This document shows, one piece after another, positions 46,601 through 58,600 of a DNA stretch of 64,000 bases. Under the pieces are notes generated by a model. That model was not told where the DNA came from. It did not search any database and was given only the letters and a program-made list of their open reading frames with translations. A program made the position numbers and the translations under genes. Source of the DNA: Dama dama (Eukaryota; Chordata; Mammalia; Artiodactyla; Cervidae); the NCBI RefSeq assembly GCF_033118175.1, contig NC_083685.1:119110501-119174500 (forward strand), in the 5' to 3' direction. Within the stretch, counting starts at the first letter, position 1, and each line of letters opens with the position of its first letter.

Positions 46601-49600
46601 AGAGCCAGGGTTCATGCCCAAGGTCAGAGGGACACAGCTGATGGGGACAGGAGGAGGGCACGCCCCTCCCCAGGGTCTCAGCTCCTGCAGGACCCACAGA
46701 CTGAAAAGAAATAGAGCCCTGATTCTCTGCCAGGAACACACAGAATAGTCTCAAGTCTCCCAAAGACACACTAGCTGCAAGAGCAGGTCGGAGCCCTCAA
46801 CGTCAGGAAACTGCAGCTACTAGGCGCACACGCCACGAAGGACGGCGACCTCGGCGGGTGGATGGCAGCCGGCCCTGGGTGGGACAAAGTCCCGGAGTTG
46901 GACGGGTGTCCAGAGGGCAACGGACACAGCGGAAGGCTGCTGTGCTGCTCCAAGGGTGAGAGACTGGGGTGCTCAGCGGGCCAGTCCTGGGTGCTGACGC
47001 GCCACAGGACACACGAGACATGCTTGGCGGGGGGCAGCGGCAGGAACACCGCCCATCGCTCAGGACGGCTCAGGGTCGAGAGGCTAGGACGGGCAGGGGG
47101 TGGGTTCATCCGGTGGGGTGGGGGGCAGGTGGGAGGAGAGGGTGGGCCTCAGCTCTGCCCCCATCCCACAGGCCTGCAGTGCTACCTCCTGGGGTCCTGA
47201 AAGGGATCGACATGGAACGTGCGGCTCAGCCTGGAATGTTCTAGACCCTGGAGCTCAGAACAGGAGCTCACGGAGCCATGGCTGGAGGTCTCACAAGGAA
47301 GGGACCCCGGGGACCCCAGGTGGCCTGAGGGGCAGGGGATACCTTGGGGACCAGCTGCGGCCTCGGCACGCCCAGGAGGTCACAGAGGCGGTTCCGCTGG
47401 GCTCTCACGACCGGGAGCTCGGCGTCCCTGGGAGGAGAAGGCGGGGAGCAGCGTCAGTCATGGGGACGGTGCACGGGGTAAACCTGCCAAGATCTTCCTG
47501 GGGTGTGCAGAAACCCCAACGCCCGAGATGAGGTAGAAATCAGGGAAAAGGATGCCTCACCTGCACTTGCACAAGGCCCTGCTCCTGCATGCTTTCTCAG
47601 GGAACCCCAGAGGATAAGCTCCCCCAAACAGGGAGCCCCACGAGGGGCCCTCGGCCCCCCAAGAGCCCCACCCAGGGGCCAGAGCCAGGAAACACCAAGA
47701 CAGCAGGGAGATGGGGGCCAGGGCACAGATGGGTTTTATTTCACTTTGAAAGCTGTTTACTTACAACTTTCATTAAAAATAAAAATTTAGCAACACCATA
47801 AAACTGGCCATGTTTTTCTTTTGTAATAAGAAAAAAAAAAGGTTATCCTTAAATCCTCTGGAATTTTTTAACAAAGGAATTCAGTTACGAGACAGGTTCC
47901 CCTCTGCCCTAAACTGTGAGAGGAGGAAGGCAGGTGTGGGGAGCTCAGGGGACCCTGGGGCCCGCCAGGCGCTGCTGGCTTCAGGTCGCCCTCCCTTCAC
48001 TGTCCTTGTCAAGCATGGAGGGCATGCCTCTGTGCTGTTATCACTGACAACATCATAGATGTGTCCTCTCCAGCGCTTGCAGAGCAGAGGCGTCCCGTCT
48101 CCTGGGGCCATGCTTTCTGCTCTGGAATTTTCATCGCGGGGCCTGCAGCATGTTCACCGGGAACGCCCTCCTCCTGGAGACAAGTGTCTCCCGAGGAAAC
48201 CTCAACGAGGCCCTAAAACCAGAGGCCCTGCCATCCTTCAGGGCAGCCGGGCCGTCAGGCGGGGCGGGAGCCGCATCGACGCTCGGTCTGTGTGCAGAGC
48301 TCGGCCCCACAGGAACGTCACTGTTTCGAGGGAGGTCCATGTGAGGACATTATGCATGTCCCTCCCTCATAAGCAGAGTGAACTGACCTGGACGGAACCC
48401 AGTGCTGGGGGCCCCTCACTGCTGCTGCCTGAGTAACCTCTGACCTTTGGTTCTGTGCCCAAAATGGGGATGCGGAGAGTGGTCACCTTGAAGGAGCATG
48501 TGCAAGTGCCTGAGGGTGCCCACATATGTGTGAGCATGTGCATGTGTGCGGTGCCTGGAACGGGACAAGCGTCACCCGCGTGTCACCCTTCGGTGCTGCC
48601 TGCTGGACCCATGCTCACGGGCCACCCCTTCCCTGCTTCTCCATCAGCGCCTCCTTGCTCCACTCAACACCCCTCTTTCAAACCTGTCATCCAAACCCAT
48701 CAAGAGTCAAGGAGCCAACAGAGATGACAGGAAACTGCTTAAAACAAACCTGCAGCCCTGACTTGGAACAAGAGGCGACCCTGGGTGCCTAGTGGGAAGT
48801 GAGTATCTGGGGTAGAAGGGAGATATTCTTCCTGGCTCCCTCAGTCTGTTTGATTTCTGAACATGTCCACATGTGGCCTTTTCCAATAAAAGTGAGCAAA
48901 GGCCAGTGGATGGCCCTCCTCTGAAAAGAGTTGGGGCCTGGAGGCTCCTCCTCTCCTCGGGGCCACGGCTGACACACGTGGTGTGTCCCCACGGAGGGAG
49001 ACACTGTCTGCCACACCACACCTCCCTGCACGTCTGACGCCATAGTTCAGGGGGCAGGAGCTGCCGTTCTCAAGTGATTTCAACCCCAATAAGCTGCAGA
49101 AAGGGTGCCCAGAGCCATGACATGATCAATGGAAAAGTGGCCACAGAGAAATAAGAAGTTAGCCTCTAACCAATCTGTGCTCAGAACAACCCAACTTTTC
49201 ACTTTAAAAAAATGGTATTTGGAAAAAAAAAAAAAATGGTATTTGGGAAAAAATAATTTCACTTCAAAAATCTTCCAAGCTAACACCCCAGGAGGCTCCC
49301 TTTCTTCCCTCATCCTCTTGGGTGTGAGGAAGTGAGCCTGCGCGACAGAAACACAGACACGTGGGTGAGGAGGGGTCGGCCAGACACCACTGCCTCCTCA
49401 TAACCCAGAGCTGAGCCGAGGGCTGGAGCCCCTCCTCCTTCTAACCTCCGGAGGCTTTTGGGAGAGACCCCGACACGCTCCGGGGGTCCCACTCGCTGAG
49501 GCGCTGTACCCGCCGCGCTCCCAGAAGGCCGGGCCGCACTCACCAGGCTGTGCTGCTGAGCACAGCCATGACCTCATCCAGGACGGCGGCAGGCATCACG

Positions 49601-52600
49601 TCGTAGGTCAGCACCATCTCGTACACTTGGCTGGCCGTGTTCTTCCGAATCTGGTGGGACCGAGAGCAGAGCTGAAGCGACCCTGCCTGGGAGCAGGCAG
49701 CTCCTGAGGGCCCAGAGTCCCAGGAAACCAGGAAAGGCTGGCTGGGCAGACAGCTAAGAGGAGCTGACCTTGGACCCCACTCAGGATCCGTGGCCACAAC
49801 CACCACGGCCGCCCCGCTCTGCCACGCCCCCCGGCGGCGCTTGTCAAGAGGAGACCGCACAGCTTCCAACATGTCCTCGCTGAAATGCTGCGTTAAAGCC
49901 TGCCCCGTGTCAGGGCAGTCCTCTCACTCGTTTTCTTGTCTACTGTGCCTGGCGGGGACTTACTCCACGGAACAGGAGCTCTCAGAACCCCCAGGCCCAC
50001 CCCAGGGGTCCTGGCCAGCAGGTCAGGGCCTGAGAACCTGCATTTCTGATCATGGGGAAAGGGGCATCCAGTGACCCCCACTAGGAAGATGTCACATTTG
50101 GGTATCTCATCTGCCAAAGGAAGAGAAGACTTCCCAAGAACCTGACTCTGCGGTGGGGGCTGTGGGGCAGGTGTTGCCCCAGGTGGGGGTAAAGCCACTC
50201 AGCTTGGGCCTTCCACACCCACTCTCGGTGGGGCACCCAGGCGCACCTGCGGCCAGGATCCCAGGGGGCAGGGGGCCCCCCGAGTGTGGGCGTTTCCCTG
50301 GCACCCGGGCCCATTGCCTGGGGCTCCGGGGGAACATCAGGACCCGCCCCAGGGGCCAAGCTCAACCATCACACGGCAGCTGCTGCGTCTACCAGGCCCA
50401 GGACGCCCCGCCCACCCTGACGAGGCCCGCCCTCCACTGAGGTCCACTCGCGCCAACACCAGGAAGCGTCAGCCCCCAGCACCGATGTGGGGGCTGGGAC
50501 AGTGGGCCCCGGTGTCCACAGACGGGACCCGGGGCTCAGACACTCACCACAGGGAAGGGGTGGCAGAGCAGGAGGAAGAGCTGCAGGAGGACCTTCCTCC
50601 TCACGTCTCCGGCGAACTGCACCAGCCCACAGAACCTGCAGGGACCCCACACTGCAGTGAGTGACCCAGGACGCCCCAAACCTTCACTTCCCGGGGCGGG
50701 AGGGGACCCAGGTTCTGCCTGTGAGGACCCCCAGGCCTCAGGGCCGTCTCCCTGCAGGGAGACAGCCCAGGTTCAGCATCACTTTCTGTCGGTGGGGCGT
50801 CCAGACCTCCAGTGTCAGGGAATCGAGAATTGTTCTATGACAAGGCTCCCTGACCCAGTGCCCAATGACCTGTCTAGGAGGCTGGTCCGAGGGTGGGCAG
50901 GGTGTGGCAGGGCCCCCCTGCTCCGCCAGGAACATGGGAACATCAGAACACACACCCCCAACCTTGTGCTCTCAGCTGCTGGGCCGGCCTCTCCCCTTCC
51001 CGCCTTAGTAAGTTCCTTGGAACTCACACTGCGATGCTCGACCGCAGTTTCTGGACGTCTTTGGACTTCTTGATCTCTTCCTTACAAAGCGCAAGCAGCT
51101 TCACACAGAAGGGGTGACTGAAAGGAGAGCAGAGGACCTGGAGGCGGGCTTCCGGGGAGCATCTGCCGATGGTGGCCCCCAAAGACAACTCACCCCACCA
51201 GGGCACACAGCCAGCCCCTTCGCAAGCACAGCAGAGGACAGAGACCCACTGTCCTGTGCGCGCGACAAGCCACCTTCCCCACGGCCCCGCCCTGTCCTCA
51301 CGGCCCCGCAACAGGAGGGCAGACCAAGCCCTGGTGGGGCCTCCAAGTAACAGGAGCACCCAGAACCCCAACCCCACTGCGAGCCCAGCCAACGTGGGCC
51401 ATGGCAGCACCAGGCTCAACCCAGGATCAGAGGAGGACGACCGCGCCATGACCGGGTCCCACAGACTCCTGGGTCCAGGTTCCTGGAGGGTCAAGGAGGG
51501 ACCAGAGGCGTCCCCCCCGACCCCCAGTTCTGCCTGACCGAGGAGAACAGGCAGCCATGGCGGCCACGACCAGCCTGGGTGCCCATGAGAGGAACGTGCT
51601 CCCCTCCAGCAGAGCCGCAACCCCAGGCTGGTTCTGGACACTGAGGTCCCTCCCGTCCTCAGCCTACATGGCTGCTCCCCAACTCACCTTCTTCCTGGTG
51701 TATCTGCTCCCCCTCTGCTCCCCTCTCCCTAACAGTGGGGCACCCCTAAGGCTCTGCCAAGGCCCTGCTCATCCACGGTCCTACCCCGGCCACTTGTCTA
51801 CACCTGCCCCCCCGCCCCACCCTGTGACCTCATGAGATCACATACTACCCGTTTACTGAGGACTTTCTACTGAGTTACAGCCTTGACGATCCATCTCTTC
51901 TGGACGAGCTCTATAAGCACCTTAAACCAAACATTTCTGCTATGAACCAAATGTTCATGTCTACTATGTTGAAATTCTAATTTGGAATGTGAGGCTATTA
52001 GGAGGTGGGGCCTTGGGAGGCTGACATGGAGCCCATAGGGCATCAGTGGGCTAAGAGAAGACGTGGTCTCTAGGTGGTCTCTCTGCCACTTGAAGACACA
52101 GGAAGACCACGTCCCTCTGCTGAACTTGGACATCCAACCTTCGGCACTGGGAGGAAAGAGTTTCTGGTGTTCAACCACCCGGGCTGTGATACTTGCTACA
52201 GCATCCTGACCTGCTAGGAGAGCCTTCCAGGTCAACCTCCAGGCCTCTCAGGTCCACGGTGGCTCCAGCCAGCCTTCCTGTCTGAGAACCACCGCGCCCT
52301 CCCAGGGGCCAGCCCAGGCGCTCACAGGCCTCCTCGGCGGCCTCATGCCCCCACCCCCACAGTGACCTGCTGGCAAGCTGCTCCCCTCCAGCACCCAGGA
52401 AGCCCCCGGCTGGAGGCGAGCCTGACGACTTGGAGTGCTCCTTTCTCCTACCATTTCATTCTGAAAGTTTTCAAAGCAGGAAAATAAATTAAGACTGAAA
52501 CAGAACACTTAGCAAGTACAGTCGTGCAATATACACAAGGATCACATCCCACAACCAGTGGGCACAGCCCGTGCATGCACAGGCTACTGCTCTGACAGGA

Positions 52601-55600
52601 GGTGTAAGAAACACGCTGGGATGCGCCACCAACAAATTAAAGGAGAAACCCTTCGATGTTAAAAGAGCACTTGAGAGTCTCAGCGAAGACGGAGCAAGAG
52701 GGACCAACCAGATCCACTCGCACCTGGAAGAACTGACAGGGAACAAAACTCACAAGACGGCAGACTGCAGAGGACAGGACCACTGAGGCCTGAGCGGCAA
52801 AGGACGTGAGCCTGCAACCGCCCAGCTCCCTGCCTGCAAAGGGGATGTGGCGGGCACACAGAGGGGGCCTGGGCAGAACCCGCTGCCACCCTTTTTCAAA
52901 TTGCAGGCCAGAGGGCCGGAAGGATTCTCCCGAGCCCTGCTCAGCACGAGGATGCTGCCCTGGCTGTGGAAGAACCCCCAGAAATATGACCCTCAACCTA
53001 GGTGTCACTATCAGCCTAGGGGGAGCTCTGAGATCAAGTGACCGAGAGCAGAGACCTCAGGAGTGGGAGAAAATGAGCCCCAGATGCCAGAGCTGCAGAT
53101 GGGGAGGCCAGCGCCGCAGCAGCAATGCCCTGTCCTCGGCAGCTGAGCAGCCCTGAGGCCAGCGGAGAGGGACGTGGCCTCACGGATCCGCTCCCTGCAC
53201 CCGCCCCACCGGCCTCCCAGTGGCCCCGCTCTGTCTGAGGTGGGCTGTTCACCTGGACCAGGTCCCAGCACCATGACCATCACAGGCCCTCTGTGACCCC
53301 CGTTCACCATCCAGTCCACCGTCCACCGCTGTGCTGACTGCAGGCCCCCGTCAGGGGCAACGCCCCACCTGCTGTTTCCCGTCCGGACAGCGGGAGCTCC
53401 CAACCCCCGTGGGAGCAGCTGATGCTTCTTGGTGGCTCTTAGAATGTATATAAAAGCTGACCCTGAACATACCAGGAAACTATCTCCCAGAAGCCTGATC
53501 TCTGGATCTGATCACAGTTCTCTGAAAGGTGAGCCTGAGGCTGAGCCACTGAGGCAGCACTGAACACAGAACACAGGGAACACTCACTTCTCCTGGGTGG
53601 TGAAGATGTCGAAGCACCCGTTGGCCAGCATCTGGTCCAGTGTCTTGAGCAGCGGCACGGACACCCTGCGGGGAAGGCAAGTGTGAAACACCAGGGGTCA
53701 GAACAGTGGAGGGCAGACCCGCGCACCCGGGAAACAGTGCTGCTGACACATGGGCCCTCCCTGCACGGCCAGCAGCTCAACCCCAACCAATATCCTGGCA
53801 GGACGTGCAGAAACGACAAGCCAGTTCTAAGGCTAATGTGCAAACACCAAGGATGAAGGCAAGCCCACACAGCTATAGGAAGAATGCACAGACGTGGAGA
53901 GCTAGCACCGCTTCATTTACATAATCGTGGCAGAGCTCAAGTGATCAAAACCATGTGATCCTAATGTGAAGACAAGCAAATACGTCCAGGAACAGAAGAG
54001 TCCCAAGCTGGGCCGCACACCCGCCATTTCTAAGAATGATGCAAAAGCAACACAGTGGGAAGGTCAGTCTTTCCCACACGTGGAGCACCAGGGCGTCCAC
54101 AGGCAAAACTGGGACATAGACTCCAACCCCACACAGACCTGAGGTCTGAACGGAACACTCAAACTACAAAACGTCTAGGAGAAGATGTAAGAGACAGTCG
54201 TGTAGCCTTGAGTCAGGAGAAGTTTCTTAGATATGACACAAAAAACACAATTCATAAAGGAACAAGGATACAAACAAGTTGATCAAACAGTAAAATATTT
54301 GAGACTTTTAGGAGTCTTAACAGAGAGACTGTTAGGAGTGTGGAAGACAAGCTAGAGACTGGGAGGAAACGTGCAAATCACATCTCACAGAGGACTCGTC
54401 CAACGTGTGTAAGAAAACCTTAAACTCCAGCAGCAGGTTAAAAACAAGTACCCAGTAAAAAAAAAAAAAAAAAAAGAAAGGTCAGAAGATCCGGTAAGAC
54501 ACCTGACCAAAGATGCTCTGCAGACAGCCAACGAGTGCCCAAGAAGAGGCCCAGCACCCTCAGTCAGCAGGGAAGGCAGATCACAGCCACAGCGAGACAC
54601 CGCACCCCATCAGATCAGCTGAAGTGAAAGGACAGACCAGGCCAGCTGTGGTGAGGATGTGGGCACCCAGATTTCTAAGTGACGCAAAGCAGATGAGTGG
54701 CTGCCTTGTGGCTGGGGGGCCACAAGGGGTGGGTGCGGGGGCTCAGGAGGCAAACTGTGGGTGACAGATGTGCTTGGTTGTTTCATGGTTGTTGACATGA
54801 GTCACAACTTCTCAGACTACACTCTTTATGTGCCTCTCGTTAGGTATCATCTACGCCTCCAAGGAGCTGCTCCCGGAAAGAGCAGAGCGCCCCGGGTCGA
54901 GTTCCTGTTTGCCGAGACTGTCTGGCTCCCCAGGAACAGAGCCTGCGTGAGGGGTGTGCAGTCCAGCCACAGTGACCGCTGCCCGGCCGCCCTGGGCCAG
55001 CCGAGCACCGAGTCCAGGAACAGCCCTCTCAGAAGGTGCACGAAACATCCCCAAGTCTGCAGTCAGGGCTTTGGGGTCTACACTCCATCTTCTTGGGAAA
55101 GCAGTTAACAAAATGCTACAGCAAAAATGATGAGAAGACCGGTCGCTTTCCAATTCTGGTGGTCACGGTTGTGTGTGAGCCACATGTCGGAACAGAGGCA
55201 ACGATGTGGAGGCAGGTACAACCAGGAAGCACCACAGGCCAGAGCCGGACAAACTCTCCTGGGCTCACAGCCTCTGGCATTTTACTTCCAACATACACAG
55301 CTGGCTCAGAGGGCAGGCTGTGAGGGGCTGGGAGGTGACGGCCAGACCTGGGGACACGTGCTTGGGTCATGCCCTTGCTGGGCTGTGCCCACCTTACCTC
55401 CCCACAAAATCCTGCTTGGCAGTGAGACCCTGGGGGTCTGAGAAATCACTGTGAGAGCACCAGTGCTCACCTGTCGTTCAGAAGGTTATCCTCAAAGACC
55501 TGCAGAAGGGTCCCGCCGAAGTCCTCCAGGGCTGCCAGGTCATTCTGAATCTCCTTCATGTACTCAAAGAGGCCCTGCGTTGAGTACCTAACCTGCAACA

Positions 55601-58600
55601 CAGAGAAGTGTTCTCATAACAGGCACAAGACCACGCTGCTCCCAGCTCCCCCTCCCCCGGGCTGCCTGTGTGACAGACTGGAAACATCTGCTACACAGCA
55701 TGGGGATCCGGCAGAGGCTGTCCAGGCCAGGTGTGAGGAGCCCATTATGGGAGTGCAGACACCCCTATCAGGGAAATAGTTCTGGAGGCAACCCAAGCCC
55801 TCACACACTGTCACTAAATTTGTAAGCACCACTACTTAGATGCCTGGCATCTGGGCGACCACTGCTGCTGGGGAGCAAAAGCGAAGGCACCTCCCCTCAG
55901 GATAACACCAAACGCCATCACACAACCAACACCCAACAGGTGAGTCCTCAGGGAGGAGTCAGCAGAGCAAGAGAGCAGATGCAGGCCTCCCTCCAACAGC
56001 AGACACTGGCTCATGAAACAGAGTGCGGGAGGACAGTGGGCAATGATTATTAAAGGAAAATGCAATCATGAGATGAATGTGCAAGGAAAAAGCACGAGAA
56101 ACATTGCAGATCAAACAATGTTTGGTAATATACAATTACTGAAACACCAAATATTCATGTGTTTGAGCAAGCTCCAGCAGACAGTGAAGGAAGGACAGGG
56201 GAGCCTGGCGTGCTGCAGCCCTTGGGGGTCGCAAAGAGTCAGACACAACTGAGGACAGAAAAACAGTGACAAAATATTCACCCGTGGGAGGGAACAAGCA
56301 GGCTATGCAAAGCTGCAGAAAGCGGAGCAACTTCAGAGAAGCAGGCAGGTGGCAAGGATAGGCAGCGAGCAGGGAGGAGAGCAGACAACCTTCCAGAAGT
56401 GACAGAAACCACGAATCCACTCAATCGGGGCCAAGGGATGGATGAGAGGCGGGGGGCGGGGGGGTCCCACACGGGGGTGACAACAGAACAGAACGAACCA
56501 CCAACACCACACACAAGCAGGGAACAGGAACCTGGAAAGACCGACTGGGGAACTGCGGGGCCCTCACGGTGCGGGGTAGTGAATCCAGACCCGAACAAAA
56601 GCCAGGGAGCCGGGCTGCCAAGCTTCTGCCTCATGTGCTGTCAGGCCAGGGGAACACCCCCCCCCCCACCCCCAGCAGAGGGTCCTGAAGGAAGGAGGCA
56701 GCGCTCCCTCACGGGGACGCCCACCCAGGCGCCTGCTCACCGTGGACTCGGTCAGGCCGCCCACGGACACGGCCAGCCCCAGCAGCACGTGGTAGCGGTA
56801 GGCAGGCAGCCCCAGGAGGCGGGCCATGCGCGGGAAGGCCTGGGAGGGCGCGCCCCAGTTCACGGAGGCCACGGCGGCCCTGAAAGACAGGAGTGCGAGC
56901 TGGAGGGGCTGCCCCACGGGGAACAGGGCGGTCCCCCCGCCCCCGGAGCTGGGCCCTGTACCTGGGGAAGAGCCTCTCCAGCTCTGGCCGGGCGGGCACG
57001 TGGGGGACGGCGGGGCTGTCCGCGTGGAGCAGCGCCAGGAACACGCGGGCCGCGTGCGCACGGAACCTATCGATCTTCTCACTCGCCTGCTGGGCTAAGC
57101 AGCACATGAGCCGCTGGCAGCTGCAGACCAGAGCCCAGGGTCAGCTCGTCCGGAGCCCGAGAGCAGGCACCTGGGCCACCCCGGCGGCGGGTGGGACGGG
57201 ACCTGACAGCTCGGAAGCCCGCGCAGGAGGTCAAGCAGTGAGCCTGACAGGACTATGGGCTCAAAGAAAGGGAAGAAATGGAGGAAGAGGCATCTGCAGT
57301 CAGAGGAACTGGACCGGGGGGCTGCCGAGGAAGCCAGCCCGGGTCTCCTCAGGGGCCTCGACAACAAGAGCAATGGAGGGGGCACGGTGACCCCAGGCCA
57401 ACAAGGTGCCCAGAGGTAGCCCAGTGTCCGGGGAACCGACGGAGGACAGGATGGCCAGTCCCCAGCGGCAGCAGGCGCAGGGGCCCTGAGGTCAGGAGTT
57501 GGCTGTCCTCCAACAGGCCTGAACCCCAGGAGAGGCCGAGCCAGGGGCAGGGGCCCTGGTGTCGGGAGGGAGGGCCCGGGCCGCCCCTCTCCCCACACGG
57601 GGAGAATAGACTCACAGGGGGGCCTCGATCAGCTCTGGCTGGTTCCGACCCAGCAGGAGAGTCAGGTCCATCAGGCTGGTCATGGCGGCCTCGCGGACCC
57701 TGCAGAAACAAGGAGGGGTTGAGGAGCCGGCCTACTGCCCCAGGTGCTACGTGACCACCAGTCACTCGGTAGGGCCAGGCTCAGGCGCCCTCAACCCGGG
57801 GCAAGAAACACGTAGGAGGCGCGACAAAGGCTGCTGGCAGCCTTTCTCCGAGAAGCTTCTCTCACACACTACCTCAGAAACACCTGTCTGACACCCGAAG
57901 ACCAACAGCCAGGGCCCAGAAAACTCTCACAAGGGCACAGAAGCAGCGCCGGTCTCCCCATGACCCTGATGCATAGAACATGCCCACTCTGCAAAGCTGG
58001 TTTGTTTTTTTCCCCTGGCAAAAAACCTTTTAAAGGCTTTTTGGCTTTTCAAGAGATAAATGTATGTAGAACAGCTCCTGTTTGCTGGTCTAACTCCAGA
58101 GTGAGAGCACCATTTCAAACTTGGGGCAAAGAACACTCAGCGCAGCTGGGCAATGGGGACCACAGACACTGCCCCACATCACCAGGGCCAGCAGGTCCTA
58201 CACGCCCGGGCACCCACCCTCCCGCCAAGGAGTGAGCACCACCCAGGAGGCAGCACACACCATCACGCAGTCAGACAGACCCTGAGCAGCCGCCCACACC
58301 AGGCGAGATGGAGACCATGGCTCTGCACTCAAGGCAGGCCCGCTGCCTGCTGCAGGGCCGTCAGCGCCCTCTGGAAGGACGAAGGAGAACCACGGCAGAG
58401 CCACACGGCACACAAAAGCAGGAAGAGGGGCCCCGTGTCCCGGGCAGACACGTGAACCCCAGCCGCAGTCAGAGCACCGTCGCCCACACTGCCCCGGGAA
58501 TCAAGGGCCCAGCCTGGGTCAGAGCAGCGCCATGGATGCCCCACCTCTGGCCCTGGTGGGACACTCGTGAGAAGGGCCGGGGACGAGGACGGCACGACCA

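Larger units (their letters stand above)
43627..47342 (-). other. TBCD: Last TBCD intron: overview
   Basis: This 3.7-kb intron separates the penultimate exon from the tiny coding part of the last exon. It holds the L1, HAL1-like and Bov-tA pieces listed separately. 43640-44290 and 45800-47340 hold nothing I can assign. Confidence 0.7.

Noticed and set aside
56399..57109. A 236-codon open frame on the + strand
   Set aside because: It overlaps two TBCD exons in antisense; the TBCD reading is proven by splice phase and homology, so this frame is a shadow.
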